Shown here one piece after another: positions 34,806 to 44,293 of a stretch of DNA of 64,000 nucleotides; positions within the stretch are counted from its first letter, which is position 1; the number at the start of each line of letters is the position of its first letter. This DNA is from Gehongia tenuis (GTDB lineage: Bacteria; Bacillota; Clostridia; Christensenellales; NSJ-53): contig NZ_JACRSR010000001.1 of NCBI RefSeq assembly GCF_014384795.1, positions 620,001-684,000 of the forward strand. The letters are read 5' to 3'. Under the pieces are notes generated by a model, which saw only the letters and a list, made by a program, of their open reading frames with translations, ran no database searches and was not told the origin of the DNA. The translations under genes and the position numbers were made by a program.

Positions 34806-35267
34806 ATGAAGTGCCCTTTCTGCGATCACGAGGACAGCCGGGTGGTGGATTCCCGGCCGGCGGGAGATGGCAAGGCGATCCGGCGGCGCAGGGAATGCAT
34901 CGCCTGCGGCCGGAGGTTCACGACTTTGGAGCGGGTGGCGGAGCTTCTGCCCATCTTCGTGGTCAAAAAGGACGGCACCCGGGAGGCCTTTGATCCCGAG
35001 AAGATCAAAAGGGGCCTTATGAAGGCCTGTGAAAAGCGCCCGGTGGCCTTGGAGGAGATCGATACCGTGGTGGAGGAGATCGAACACAAGCTGGTCCAGG
35101 CCGGCGAACAGGAGGTGCAAAGCACCGTCATCGGCGAGATGATCATGGAGCGTCTCAGAAAGCTGGATGAGGTGGCCTATGTGCGCTTCGCTTCGGTGTA
35201 CCGCCAGTTCAAGGACATCAACACCTTCATGGAGGAGCTGAATAAGCTCCTGAGGGACCCGTCATGA
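34806..35267 (+). CDS. nrdR: Transcriptional repressor NrdR
   Basis: ATP/dATP-sensing repressor of ribonucleotide reductase genes. 153 residues: zinc ribbon ([16 protein letters not shown] ... [13 protein letters not shown], about 3-41) and an ATP-cone (about 47-140, [31 protein letters not shown]). ATG is behind AAGGAGG. TATAAT at 34763-34768 may be its promoter. Its stop overlaps the start of pgeF. No NrdR box or nrd gene is seen in this window. Confidence 0.96.
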   Translation: MKCPFCDHEDSRVVDSRPAGDGKAIRRRRECIACGRRFTTLERVAELLPIFVVKKDGTREAFDPEKIKRGLMKACEKRPVALEEIDTVVEEIEHKLVQAGEQEVQSTVIGEMIMERLRKLDEVAYVRFASVYRQFKDINTFMEELNKLLRDPS

Positions 35268-36097
35268 GCTGGCGCGAAGGACTGCTCCGGCGGGAGAGGA
35301 ACGGCGTCGTCTATTTCACCGCCGAAAGCTTCGAAAGGACCGGTCTTGTTGCCCACGCCTTCACGTCGAAGCTGGGCGGGGTGAGCGAGGGCGAGTGCGA
35401 GAGCCTCAACTTCGGCTTTTCAAGGAAGGATGAGCCGGAGCGGGTGCTGGAGAACTACCGGCGGATGGCGGAGGTCCTGGGGGTGAGCCTCGACAGCTAT
35501 GTTTCCACTCTGCAGGTTCATGAGGACAGGGTGTGGGCGCCTGAGGGAGCGGACCGCGGCATGGGCGTCCTGGACCGGGAGAACATGGAGAAGGCCGACG
35601 CCCTGATCACGGACCTTTCCGGGCTTACGCTGGTCAAGCACACGGCGGACTGTGTGCCGGTCCTGCTGCTCGATCCGGCGGCAAAGGCAGTTTCCGCCAT
35701 TCATGCCGGATGGCGGGGCACGGCGAAGCGCATCGCCCAGCGGGCGGTGGAGGCCATGGCCCGGCGGTACGGTTCAAAGCCGGAAAATATTCTCGCCGCC
35801 ATCGGACCCAGTATTGGCCCCTGCTGCTTTGAGGTGGACGAACCGGTGTACGGCGCCATGGCGAAGGCGGGCCTCCTTTCGGCGGCGCTGGTCCGGGACA
35901 AGAAAAACGGCCATTACGATATGGACCTGTGGCGGGCAAACGCCAGGGCCCTGATGGACGGCGGGCTTTTGGCGGAGCACATCACCATCGCCGGTCTATG
36001 CACCCGCTGCCGGGGGGAGCTTTTCTTTTCCCACCGGCGGGATCGGGGGAAAACGGGCAGTCTTGCGGCAATGATCGCGCTGAAAGGGGAGACGTAA
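35264..36097 (+). CDS. pgeF: Peptidoglycan editing factor PgeF / multicopper oxidase-fold protein (YfiH)
   Basis: 277 residues of the YfiH/LACC1 family. Conserved elements: [82 protein letters not shown] and [20 protein letters not shown]. The His and Cys residues form the metal site. Family members act on purine nucleosides, or remove wrongly incorporated amino acids from peptidoglycan precursors in E. coli. ATG overlaps the nrdR stop. Confidence 0.93.
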   Translation: MSWREGLLRRERNGVVYFTAESFERTGLVAHAFTSKLGGVSEGECESLNFGFSRKDEPERVLENYRRMAEVLGVSLDSYVSTLQVHEDRVWAPEGADRGMGVLDRENMEKADALITDLSGLTLVKHTADCVPVLLLDPAAKAVSAIHAGWRGTAKRIAQRAVEAMARRYGSKPENILAAIGPSIGPCCFEVDEPVYGAMAKAGLLSAALVRDKKNGHYDMDLWRANARALMDGGLLAEHITIAGLCTRCRGELFFSHRRDRGKTGSLAAMIALKGET

Positions 36098-36805
36098 ATG
36101 GCGGGACAGATGATTTTAGCGGTGGACGACGAGGTCAACATTCAAGAGCTCATCCGCTTCAATCTGGAGAGTGCGGGCTACCGGGTGGAGGTGGCGGGAA
36201 GCGGTGAGGAGGCCCTTCAAAAGGCGGCTTTTGAAGCGCCGGATCTGGTGCTGCTGGATATTATGCTGCCGGGCATGGACGGCCTGGAGGTCTGCAGGCG
36301 GCTTCGGCAGAATCCGAGGACCCAATCCATTCCGGTCATTATGCTCACCGCGAAGGGCGAGGAAGTGGACAAGGTGGTGGGCCTTGAGATGGGCGCCGAC
36401 GACTACATTGTTAAGCCCTTCGGCGTTCGGGAGCTGACCGCCCGGGTGAAGGCCATGTTCCGGCGCTGGGACCGCCCGGCCCAGGAGGAGGGCGAGGCGG
36501 GTAAGCGGCGCACCATCGGCTGCCTCAAAATCCATGAGGACACCTACGAAGCTTTTCGCGGTGACGCCAAACTCCAGCTCACCTTGAAAGAGTTTGAGCT
36601 TTTGAAGTTCCTTTCCGCCAATCCGGGCAAGGTGTTCTCCCGGGAACAGCTGCTGGACCGGATCTGGGGCTATGAATACTGCGGGGAGACCCGCACGGTG
36701 GATGTGCATATCCGCCATCTCCGGCAGAAGCTGGAGGATCCCGACGGTCAAACCTATATCCAGACCCTGCGCGGCGTGGGCTACAAATGGGTCTACAAGG
36801 GGTAA
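36098..36805 (+). CDS. phoP: Response regulator, PhoP/PhoB type
   Basis: 235 residues, OmpR family. Receiver domain (1-120) with acidic pocket VDDEVNI, phosphoacceptor Asp54 in LLDIMLPGMDG, TAKGEEVDKV and KPFGVREL. C-terminal winged helix (about 140-232) with LTLKEFELLKFLSANPGKVFSREQLLDRIWGY and DVHIRHLRQKLEDP. It starts right after pgeF and is followed three bases later by its kinase gene. The Pho-box array upstream of pstS is the likely target, which supports a phosphate role. Confidence 0.94.
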   Translation: MAGQMILAVDDEVNIQELIRFNLESAGYRVEVAGSGEEALQKAAFEAPDLVLLDIMLPGMDGLEVCRRLRQNPRTQSIPVIMLTAKGEEVDKVVGLEMGADDYIVKPFGVRELTARVKAMFRRWDRPAQEEGEAGKRRTIGCLKIHEDTYEAFRGDAKLQLTLKEFELLKFLSANPGKVFSREQLLDRIWGYEYCGETRTVDVHIRHLRQKLEDPDGQTYIQTLRGVGYKWVYKG

Positions 36806-36808
36806 ACG

Positions 36809-38539
36809 ATGAGAAAGCGAATTTTTACCGCCATTTTGGGTCTCAGCGTCTTTGCGGCGCTGGCCATGGCGGTTTTTTCCGTATGGTTTATGGAGCGGGA
36901 CTATGCGGCTGGCGCCAGGGACACCCTTCTTCGGGAGGCGAGGGTGCTGGACAGAGAGCGGCAGAAGGAAGCGCCGGACGGCTATCAGGAGCTGGCGCGG
37001 GATTTTGCCGAAGCATCCGGCACCCGGGTGACCATCGTGGATTCGGGCGGCAAGGTGCTGGCCGATTCCGCGGCCGATCCCGGCATCATGGCCAGCCACG
37101 AATACCGCCGGGAGATCCGTGAGGCGCGGGAGGAAGGCACGGGCTATGACCGCCGGCGCAGTGCCACCACCGGCGAAGACCGGCTCTATGTGGCTTTCCG
37201 GGGCGGGGACGGCATCATTGTGCGTCTTTCGGTCCCGCTGGTTTCGGCCTTCGAGCGCATGAACAGCGCCTGGTGGATCCTCATCGCGGCACTTCTTTGC
37301 ATTTTGGCCGTGAGCCTTGTTATCGCCCGGCGGCTTTCCCACAGCCTGTCCGAGCCGGTCCTTCGCATCACGCGGACCGCCCACCGCATCGCCGAAGGTC
37401 ACTGGGAGCAGAAGGTGGCCGTGGAGGGCGAGGGCGAGATGCGGGAGCTGACCCAGTCGGTGGCGGTGATGACCGAAGCCATGAACAATACGCTGAGGGA
37501 ATTGAATGAAAATAATGCGCGGATTTCCACCGTGCTCACCGCCATGTCCAGCGGTGTGGTCGCCGTAAGCCCCTATCTTCGGGTCATCATGTTCAACCCG
37601 GCGGCCGAGCGCATGCTGGAAACGCGGATTAAGAAGGATGAACACATCATGGATGTGCTCTGGGACCCAAACCTTGAGGGCATCTTGATCAGCGTCATGC
37701 GTCTTCATGAAACGGTGCGCCGGGAACAGCGCATGGGCGAGCGGTTCCTGCGCATGGCCATTGCGCCCATGATCCAGGGCGAAAAGACCATTGGGGCGGT
37801 GGCGGTCATGGAGGATGTGACGGAGCTGAGAAAGCTGGAAGTGATGCGCAAGGAATTTGTGGCCAACGTGTCCCACGAGCTCAAAACGCCCCTCACCTCC
37901 ATCAAGGGTTTTGCGGAGACGCTGCGGGACGGCGCCCTGGAACAGCCGGAACAGGCGAAACGCTTTTTGACCATCATCGATGAGGAGGCCGACCGCCTAA
38001 CCCGGCTCATCAACGACATTTTGAATCTTTCGCGCATGGAGAACCAGCAGGAGGCACCCGGCGAGCCGCTTCCCGAGCCCGTCCACTTCGGCAGGCTGGT
38101 GGAGGATACCGCGGAGATGCTGGCGGAGACGGCCAGAAAGCGGGGACTGGAACTTACGGTATCGGTGGACCCCGGTCCCCTTTTGGTGCGGGTGAAAGCG
38201 GACGACGGGCGGCAGATGATCCTCAATCTGGTGGACAACGCGCTCAAGTATACGCCGGAGGGCGGACGGGTGGCGGTGTCGGTGCGGAACGCCGGAGAGA
38301 CGCTCATTTTCAGCGTGTCGGATACGGGCATCGGCATCGCAAAGGAGCATATCCCGCGGCTGTTCGAGCGCTTCTACCGGGTGGATAAGGGGAGGTCCCG
38401 GGCCCTTGGCGGCACCGGTCTTGGCCTTGCCATTGTCAAACATATCGTTTTGGCCATGAAAGGCACCATCGACGTTCAAAGCGAGGAAGGCAAAGGCACC
38501 GCCTTTACGGTGCATATTCCCAAAGTCAAATTGAATTAA
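36809..38539 (+). CDS. phoR: Sensor histidine kinase, PhoR type
   Basis: 576 residues. Two membrane segments (about 5-27 and 152-173) bracket an extracytoplasmic sensor domain. HAMP (about 175-227), PAS-like domain (about 233-340, ISTVLTAMSSGVVAVSPYLRVIMFNPAAERM) and HisKA with the phosphorylated His in FVANVSHELKTPLTSIKGF (about 356) follow. The ATPase domain has NLVDNALKYTPEGG, DTGIGIAKEHIPRLFERFYRV and GGTGLGLAIVKHI. The architecture is that of PhoR, phosphorylating the adjacent regulator. A terminator and the Pho boxes come next. Confidence 0.94.
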   Translation: MRKRIFTAILGLSVFAALAMAVFSVWFMERDYAAGARDTLLREARVLDRERQKEAPDGYQELARDFAEASGTRVTIVDSGGKVLADSAADPGIMASHEYRREIREAREEGTGYDRRRSATTGEDRLYVAFRGGDGIIVRLSVPLVSAFERMNSAWWILIAALLCILAVSLVIARRLSHSLSEPVLRITRTAHRIAEGHWEQKVAVEGEGEMRELTQSVAVMTEAMNNTLRELNENNARISTVLTAMSSGVVAVSPYLRVIMFNPAAERMLETRIKKDEHIMDVLWDPNLEGILISVMRLHETVRREQRMGERFLRMAIAPMIQGEKTIGAVAVMEDVTELRKLEVMRKEFVANVSHELKTPLTSIKGFAETLRDGALEQPEQAKRFLTIIDEEADRLTRLINDILNLSRMENQQEAPGEPLPEPVHFGRLVEDTAEMLAETARKRGLELTVSVDPGPLLVRVKADDGRQMILNLVDNALKYTPEGGRVAVSVRNAGETLIFSVSDTGIGIAKEHIPRLFERFYRVDKGRSRALGGTGLGLAIVKHIVLAMKGTIDVQSEEGKGTAFTVHIPKVKLN

Positions 38540-38548
38540 TTCCTGCCC

Positions 38549-38577
38549 AAAGACCGTCTGCGGACGGTCTTTTTTTT
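38549..38577 (+). terminator. Rho-independent terminator after phoR
   Basis: AAAGACCGTC, loop TGCG, GACGGTCTTT, then a T run. Confidence 0.85.
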
Positions 38578-38580
38578 GTT

Positions 38581-38629
38581 TTAACGCGAGTTAACACGCC
38601 GTTAACGGGAGGATAGGTTTCATTTAACA
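38581..38629 (+). promoter_or_regulatory. Pho-box array upstream of pstS
   Basis: TTAAC repeats at 38581, 38591, 38602 and 38624, spaced 10, 11 and 22 bases, with TTTAACA as the last. This is the one-turn spacing of PhoP/PhoB operators. A possible -10 (CTATAC) lies near 38642. It fits phosphate-starvation control of pstS. Confidence 0.65.
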
Positions 38630-38687
38630 TGGGCTTGATACGCTATACCCGTCCAAGAGAGAGATGAAATCAAGGAGGATGAGAAAC

Positions 38688-39599
38688 ATGAAGATGAACA
38701 AATGGGCCGGCCTCACTGTGGCCGTTGCCATGACCGCCGTGCTGTTTGCGGGCTGCGGCGGCGGGGACGCCGCGACGCCCTCTGCCAGTGCCGCCGCATC
38801 GGCCAAACCCTCCGCCAGCAGCGCGCCCGCTTCCGCTGAGGCCACCCCCGAAGCTGCCCCGGAGGCGCTGGAAGGTGAAATCACCATGGTCGGTTCCACC
38901 TCGGTGGGTCCGGTGGTCACCGCCCTGCAGGAAATGTTCCATGCCAAATATCCCGATGTGGATATCAGCGTGGAGCAGAACGGCTCCGGCCCCGGGATTC
39001 AGGCCGCTATGGACGGCAGCGCCGATATCGGCATGGCTTCCCGCGAACTGAAGGATGACGAACAGCCTCTCACCGCCACCCAGCTTTGCCTGGACGGGAT
39101 CTCGGTGGTGGTCAATCCCGAAAATCCGGTCAAGGGATTGACGAAGGAACAGCTGGCCCAGATCTACAAGGGTGAGATCACCAACTGGAAGGACGTGGGC
39201 GGAAACGACGGCGAGATCGTTCTGGTCACCCGCGAATCCACCTCCGGCACCCGGGGTGCCTTCGAGGAACTGGTCCTCGGCGAAGGACAGATCGACGACA
39301 AGCTGTGCCTGGTGGTGAATTCCAACGGGGACGTGGGCAAGACCATCGAGGGCGAACCAAACGCCATCGGATACATGTCCATGGGCATCGTGGAGAACTA
39401 TGAGATCGCCGCCCTCACCATGGACGAGGTGGAACCCACCGCGGATAACGTCAAAAGCGGTGACTACGCCCTGTCCCGCCCCTTCCTTTTGCTCACCAAG
39501 GAGGAACCGGAGGGTGTGGTGAAAGCGTTCATCGAGTACATGACCACCGATGAGGAAGCCATCGCCTACATGGAGGAGAAGGGCTACATCATCCCTTAA
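38688..39599 (+). CDS. pstS: Phosphate ABC transporter substrate-binding lipoprotein PstS
   Basis: 303 residues. Lipoprotein signal (AVAMTAVLFAGCGGG, lipidated Cys23), Ala/Ser/Pro-rich spacer (about 26-58), then the binding domain: MVGSTSVGPVVTALQEMF, EQNGSGPGIQAAMDGSADIGMASREL, YKGEITNWKDVGG and TRESTSGTRGAFEELV, the last being the phosphate-binding Ser/Thr/Arg loop. ATG follows AAGGAGG. No pstC, pstA or pstB follows; the next gene is tex, so the transporter lies elsewhere. PhoP control is suggested by the upstream repeats. Confidence 0.94.
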   Translation: MKMNKWAGLTVAVAMTAVLFAGCGGGDAATPSASAAASAKPSASSAPASAEATPEAAPEALEGEITMVGSTSVGPVVTALQEMFHAKYPDVDISVEQNGSGPGIQAAMDGSADIGMASRELKDDEQPLTATQLCLDGISVVVNPENPVKGLTKEQLAQIYKGEITNWKDVGGNDGEIVLVTRESTSGTRGAFEELVLGEGQIDDKLCLVVNSNGDVGKTIEGEPNAIGYMSMGIVENYEIAALTMDEVEPTADNVKSGDYALSRPFLLLTKEEPEGVVKAFIEYMTTDEEAIAYMEEKGYIIP

Positions 39600-39636
39600 C
39601 CCAGCGACCCTTTCATGTGCTGTTAACCTCATAGGA

Positions 39637-39666
39637 AACGCCGGCGAAAGCCGGCGTTTTCGTTTT
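39637..39666 (+). terminator. Rho-independent terminator after pstS
   Basis: AACGCCGGC, GAAA loop, GCCGGCGTT, then TTCGTTTT. Confidence 0.8.
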
Positions 39667-39687
39667 GCTTTCGGCTGGAGGGAATTG

Positions 39688-39716
39688 TTGACAAAGCCTG
39701 CCAATCCAGCGACAAT
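39688..39716 (+). promoter_or_regulatory. Sigma-A promoter of tex
   Basis: Perfect TTGACA at 39688-39693, 17 bases, then GACAAT at 39711-39716, about 60 bases before the tex ATG. Confidence 0.55.
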
Positions 39717-39775
39717 GAACTAAGCGGAAAAAAATAGGGATCCCGCGGCGGAATGGAAGGGGATGGAGGCGGAGC

Positions 39776-41905
39776 ATGAAACTGATAGAACAGCTGGCAA
39801 AGGAGCTTAAAATCCGGCCAAAGCAGGTGGAGGAAACGGTGAAGCTCCTGGACGGCGGGGCGACGGTGCCCTTTATCGCCCGCTACCGCAAGGAGACGAC
39901 GGGGGGTCTTGACGACACCACCCTGCGTCATTTGACCGAACGCCTGGAATACCTTCGCGGCCTTGACAAGCGCAAGAAGGACGTGCTGGAGCGGCTGACC
40001 GAGCTCGGAAAATGGACGGAGGCGCTGGATGGCAAAGTGAAAGCCGCGCTCACCCTGCAGGAGGTGGAGGACCTCTATGAGCCCTACCGTCCGAAGCGCC
40101 GCACCCGGGCCATGGCAGCCCGGGAAAAGGGTCTTGAAGGTCTGGCGAGGACGCTCCAAAATGAGCGGGTGCCGGACACGGCAGCGGCAGCAAAAAATTA
40201 TGTAAACCCCGACGGGGGCGTCGCTTCTATCGAGGAGGCGCTGGCGGGAGCGCGGGACATACTGGCGGAAGAATTTGCCGAGGATGCCGGCGCCCGGGGG
40301 GTGGCCCGGCGGGAGATGATGGAGCACGGCATGGTGAAAACCTCCGCGAAGGATGGGGCGGAGGACGTGTATCAGATGTATTTTGACTATGCCGAACCCA
40401 TCCGGCGGATGGCTTCCCACCGGGTGCTGGCGGTGAACCGGGGCGAACGGGAAGGCAGCCTCAAGGTGGAGCTTGCCCTGGATGACGAGGCGCTGCTCGC
40501 CCGTTTCAAGCGCAGGGTGAAATATCCGGGCACGCCGGGCGGCGAGGAAGCGGCGGCGGCCATCGCCGATGGATACAAACGGCTGTTCATGCCCGCCATC
40601 GTGCGGCAGGTGCGCAGCGAGATGACCCGTGCGGCGGAGGAACAGGCCATCGCCGTATTTGGCATGAACCTCAAACAGCTTTTGATGCAGCCGCCCCTCA
40701 CCGGCAAGGTGGTCATGGGCGTGGACCCCGGTTTCCGGACGGGCTGCAAGATTGCGGTGGTGGACCCCTCGGGCAGGGTGCTGGCCACGTCGGTGGTGTA
40801 CATGACCCTGGAGCATCACGATACCGCGAAGGCGAAAAGGGAGCTTGCGGCGCTCATGAACCGCTTTCAGGTGGACGTGGTGGCCATCGGCAACGGAACC
40901 GCCTCCCGGCAAAGTGAGAAGGTGGTGGCGGAGGTGCTGAGGGAGCTTCCGCGGAAGGTTTCCTACACCATCGTCAGCGAAGCGGGGGCCTCGGTCTATT
41001 CGGCTTCCGAGCTTGCGGCGAAGGAGTTTCCGGACTACGATGTCTCCCTGAGGTCGGCGGTGTCCATCGCCCGGCGCCTGCAGGACCCGCTGTCCGAACT
41101 GGTGAAGATCGAGCCCCGGGCCATCGGCGTGGGCCAGTACCAGCACGATGTGGAGCAGAAGCGGCTCGCGGAGGTGCTGGACGGTGTGGTGGAGGATTCG
41201 GTGAACGCCGTGGGCGTGGACGTCAACACGGCTTCGGTCCCCCTGCTGCGTCATGTGGCGGGCATCACGCCGGCGCTGGCCCAAAATATCGTGCGCTTCC
41301 GGGAGGAACACGGGCCCTTTACCAGCCGGAAGGCGCTTAAAAAGGTGGAGAAGCTGGGGCCCAAGGCTTTTGAACAGTGCGCGGGCTTCCTTCGGGTGCT
41401 GAACGGGGAAGAAATTTTGGACGCAACCGGCGTTCATCCCGAATCCTACAAGATTGCCCGTGAATTGTTGAAGGAATTGGGAGCCTTTGGGGCAAACTTA
41501 AAGGAAGGTATGCACAAGGCTCCATCCGAAAAGGAGCTTCCCGCGTGGGCGGAGCGGCTCAAAGTGGGTCTGCCCACCCTCACGGACATTGTGAAGGAGC
41601 TGGAAAAACCTGGCCGGGACATCCGGGAGAATCTGCCGCCGGTCCTGCTCAAGGGGGACGTTCTGGAGATCGAGGATGTGAAGCCGGGCATGAAGCTCAC
41701 CGGCACGGTGAGGAACGTGGTGGATTTCGGGGCCTTCGTGGATATCGGGGTCCACCGGGACGGCTTCGTTCACGTTTCAAAGCTGTCCGATCATTTCGTA
41801 AAGCATCCTTCCGAGGTGGTCCGGGTGGGCCAGGTGGTGGAGGTGACGGTGCTGGACGTGGATCTCAAAAAGAATCGAATTTCACTTTCGATGAAGGAGG
41901 CATGA
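39776..41905 (+). CDS. tex: Tex family RNA-binding transcription accessory protein
   Basis: 709 residues, the usual length. The N-terminal helical region has VPFIARYRKETTGGLDDTTLR and LYEPYRPKRRTRAMAAREKGL. The YqgF-like RNase H-fold domain has VMGVDPGFRTGCKIAVVDPSG, and the helix-hairpin-helix part has SVPLLRHVAGITPALAQNIV. The C-terminal S1 RNA-binding domain (about 638-707, GMKLTGTVRNVVDFGAFVDIGVHRDGFVHVSKLSD) ends it. ATG is behind GGAGGCGGAG. Thought to act in transcription or RNA turnover in the cytoplasm. Confidence 0.96.
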   Translation: MKLIEQLAKELKIRPKQVEETVKLLDGGATVPFIARYRKETTGGLDDTTLRHLTERLEYLRGLDKRKKDVLERLTELGKWTEALDGKVKAALTLQEVEDLYEPYRPKRRTRAMAAREKGLEGLARTLQNERVPDTAAAAKNYVNPDGGVASIEEALAGARDILAEEFAEDAGARGVARREMMEHGMVKTSAKDGAEDVYQMYFDYAEPIRRMASHRVLAVNRGEREGSLKVELALDDEALLARFKRRVKYPGTPGGEEAAAAIADGYKRLFMPAIVRQVRSEMTRAAEEQAIAVFGMNLKQLLMQPPLTGKVVMGVDPGFRTGCKIAVVDPSGRVLATSVVYMTLEHHDTAKAKRELAALMNRFQVDVVAIGNGTASRQSEKVVAEVLRELPRKVSYTIVSEAGASVYSASELAAKEFPDYDVSLRSAVSIARRLQDPLSELVKIEPRAIGVGQYQHDVEQKRLAEVLDGVVEDSVNAVGVDVNTASVPLLRHVAGITPALAQNIVRFREEHGPFTSRKALKKVEKLGPKAFEQCAGFLRVLNGEEILDATGVHPESYKIARELLKELGAFGANLKEGMHKAPSEKELPAWAERLKVGLPTLTDIVKELEKPGRDIRENLPPVLLKGDVLEIEDVKPGMKLTGTVRNVVDFGAFVDIGVHRDGFVHVSKLSDHFVKHPSEVVRVGQVVEVTVLDVDLKKNRISLSMKEA

Positions 41906-41906
41906 C

Positions 41907-43055
41907 ATGATTTTCAAAAATGGACGGATATGGACCATGGAGGGCGACATCTTTGAATCCGGCTGCATAGAGGTAAAGGACGGCAGGATCGCCTATGTGG
42001 GCGAAGAGGAGAAGGCGGGCGAGGCGGTGGACCTTAAGGGCAAGTGGGTGCTGCCGGGCTTTGTGGACGCTCACTGCCACGTGGGTATGTGGGAGAACGG
42101 CATGGCGGATGAGGGGGACGACGGCAATGAAGCCACCGATCCTGTGACACCCCATCTTCGGGCCATCGACGCTATCAATCCCTTGGATCAAAGTTTTCGG
42201 GAAGCGCTGGAGGCGGGCGTGACCACCGTGGTCACCGGTCCTGGCAGCGCCAACGTGATTGGCGGCCGGTTTGTGGCCTTAAAGACCCATGGCAGAAGGG
42301 TGGAGGACATGATTGTAAAGGAGCCTCAGGCCCTCAAAATAGCCCTTGGAGAGAACCCAAAGCGGGTCTACAAGGACCAGGAGAAGGCGCCGGCCACCCG
42401 TATGGCCACGGCGGCGCTGCTGCGGGAGGCCTTTGTTGAGGCCCAGGAATACCAGCGCAAGCTGGAGCTGGGCAATGCGGATCCGGAGAAGCTCCCCGAC
42501 CGGGATCTCAAAATGGAAACGCTGGTGTTGGCCCTTGAGCGGAAGATCCCGGTGAAGGCCCATGCCCACCGGGCGGACGATATCATGACCGCCCTTCGCA
42601 TCGCCCGGGAGTTCGGCCTTGACATGACGATTGAGCATTGTACCGAGGGCGCCCTCATTCTGGACGTCCTGAAGGAGGAACACGCCCGGGTGATTTTAGG
42701 GCCCATCATCTGTGATCGGGGTAAGGTGGAGCTGCGCCATCTCTCCGACGGCAACCCCGCGCTCTTTGAGAAAGCGGGTATCAAGTTTGCGCTCATGACC
42801 GATCACCCCGTAACGCCCATTCAGTACCTGCCCCTTTGCGCGCTGGTGGCCGTGCGTCAGGGCCTGTCCGAGGAAGCGGCCCTCCGCGCCATCACCATTC
42901 ATGGCGCGGAGATGGCGGGCATCGCCGACCGGGTGGGCAGCCTCAAGGCGGGCAAGGACGCGGATTTCACCGTGTTCAGCGGCCATCCCCTGGATTTTCG
43001 TACCAAGGTGATCGCGGTGTACGTGAACGGCAAACTGGCGGCGGGCGAACTGTAA
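41907..43055 (+). CDS. Amidohydrolase family protein
   Basis: 382 residues of the metal-dependent amidohydrolase superfamily, imidazolonepropionase/dihydroorotase-like branch. Metal-site motifs: VDAHCHVGMWE (about 52-62), IPVKAHAHRADDI, TIEHCTEGALILD and LMTDHPVTPIQYL with the late Asp. The ending KAGKDADFTVFSGHPLDFRTKVIAVYVNGKL is typical. Substrate unknown; small cyclic amides or dipeptides are candidates. The start codon is one base after the tex stop, so they are probably co-transcribed. Confidence 0.9.
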   Translation: MIFKNGRIWTMEGDIFESGCIEVKDGRIAYVGEEEKAGEAVDLKGKWVLPGFVDAHCHVGMWENGMADEGDDGNEATDPVTPHLRAIDAINPLDQSFREALEAGVTTVVTGPGSANVIGGRFVALKTHGRRVEDMIVKEPQALKIALGENPKRVYKDQEKAPATRMATAALLREAFVEAQEYQRKLELGNADPEKLPDRDLKMETLVLALERKIPVKAHAHRADDIMTALRIAREFGLDMTIEHCTEGALILDVLKEEHARVILGPIICDRGKVELRHLSDGNPALFEKAGIKFALMTDHPVTPIQYLPLCALVAVRQGLSEEAALRAITIHGAEMAGIADRVGSLKAGKDADFTVFSGHPLDFRTKVIAVYVNGKLAAGEL

Positions 43056-43085
43056 TTTGCAGCAGCCGCTTCTTTGGGGTATAAT
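43056..43085 (+). promoter_or_regulatory. Sigma-A promoter of the tsaE operon
   Basis: TTGCAG at 43056-43061, 18 bases, then TATAAT at 43080-43085, 27 bases before the tsaE ATG. Confidence 0.5.
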
Positions 43086-43111
43086 GGGCCGGGACGAAGG
43101 AGGAAAAAGTG

Positions 43112-43573
43112 ATGCGTTTCACCCTGAATTGTGAGGGTACGGAGACCCTGGGTAAAATCCTGGGCGAATCTCTTCCCACGGGGACCTTTCTTGCACTGAG
43201 CGGAGATCTGGGCGGAGGAAAGACCACTTTCACCAAGGCGCTGGCCCAGGGCCTCGGCTTTTCCGGCGAGGTGACCAGTCCCACCTTCAACCTTCTTCAT
43301 ATTTATGAGGGGGGAAGAGCGCCTCTATATCATTTCGATTTGTATCGGATCAAAAACCCCGAGGAACTCATGGATATCGGGTTTGAGGAATACGTTGAGT
43401 CGGACGGCATCACCGCCGCGGAATGGGCGGAGTACGCCGGGGAGGCGCTGCCGGAGCGGCGCATCGAGCTCCACTTTGAAAAAGCCGGTGAGACGGAGCG
43501 GACGGTGGAAATTCTGCCCGTGCAGTGTGAACTGGGCGCGGAGCTGGAGCGCCGCCTGATGGAATTGCAATAG
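43112..43573 (+). CDS. tsaE: tRNA threonylcarbamoyladenosine biosynthesis ATPase TsaE
   Basis: ATPase needed, with TsaB and TsaD, for t6A at position 37 of ANN-decoding tRNAs. From ATG 43112 it has 153 residues: Walker A GDLGGGKTTF (about 31-40), TSPTFNLLHIYEGG, YHFDLYRIKNPEEL and EEYVESDGITAAEWAEYAGEALP. GTG one codon earlier is possible; GGAGG spacing favours the ATG. tsaB and rimI follow, the standard trio. Confidence 0.95.
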   Translation: MRFTLNCEGTETLGKILGESLPTGTFLALSGDLGGGKTTFTKALAQGLGFSGEVTSPTFNLLHIYEGGRAPLYHFDLYRIKNPEELMDIGFEEYVESDGITAAEWAEYAGEALPERRIELHFEKAGETERTVEILPVQCELGAELERRLMELQ

Positions 43574-43585
43574 GAGTTTTTAACC

Positions 43586-44293
43586 ATGCTAACATTGGCT
43601 TTGGAGACGAGCGCGCTGTCAGCCTCGGTGGCCGTGGCACGGGAGGATGCACTTCTTTCCGAGATTACGGCCAATCATCAAAAGAACCATTCGCTGGTGC
43701 TGATGCCCATGGTGGAGGAGGCGCTGGAACGGGCCGGAGCGGTCTTGGCGGACCTCGACGTGATCAGTGTATCGGCGGGGCCTGGCTCCTTTACCGGCGT
43801 TCGGATTGGTGTGACCACGGCGAAATCCCTGGCTCATGCCCTCGGGGTTCCCGTATCCCCGGTGTCCACGCTGGCGGCCCTTGCCATGAACGCGCCCCAT
43901 GCCGGCTGCCCCGTCTGCCCCATCATGGATGCACGGCGAGGTCAGGTTTATACGGCCCTCTACAAGGTGGCCGGCCTTCCCGAGACGCTGATGGAGCCGG
44001 AAGCTTTAGCCCTTGAGGAGTGGATGATGAGACTTCCTGCGGGGCCGGTCCTGTTTGTGGGGGACGGCGTACCGGTGTGCCGGGAGAGCCTCAGGGAGCT
44101 GATGGGGGAGCGGGCGCTCATCGCGCCGCCCGGCGCATGGGTGCAGCGAGCCTCCAGCGTGGCGCGGCTTGGGCTTCAGCTGCACGAGGCGGGCGGTTCC
44201 CTTTCCTATCTTGAGGCGCTGCCCATCTATTTAAGGAAGAGTCAGGCCCAGCAGGCCTACGAAAAAAGGACCGGTGAACGCCTTGACATCTGA
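43586..44293 (+). CDS. tsaB: tRNA threonylcarbamoyladenosine biosynthesis protein TsaB
   Basis: Non-catalytic partner of TsaD in t6A synthesis. 235 residues with an ASKHA fold: LALETSALSASVAVAREDALL, the NHQKNHSLVLMPMVEEAL stretch, VISVSAGPGSFTGVRIGVTTAKSLAHAL and IMDARRGQVYTALYK. It overlaps the rimI start by 20 bases. tsaD itself is not in the window. Confidence 0.95.
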   Translation: MLTLALETSALSASVAVAREDALLSEITANHQKNHSLVLMPMVEEALERAGAVLADLDVISVSAGPGSFTGVRIGVTTAKSLAHALGVPVSPVSTLAALAMNAPHAGCPVCPIMDARRGQVYTALYKVAGLPETLMEPEALALEEWMMRLPAGPVLFVGDGVPVCRESLRELMGERALIAPPGAWVQRASSVARLGLQLHEAGGSLSYLEALPIYLRKSQAQQAYEKRTGERLDI

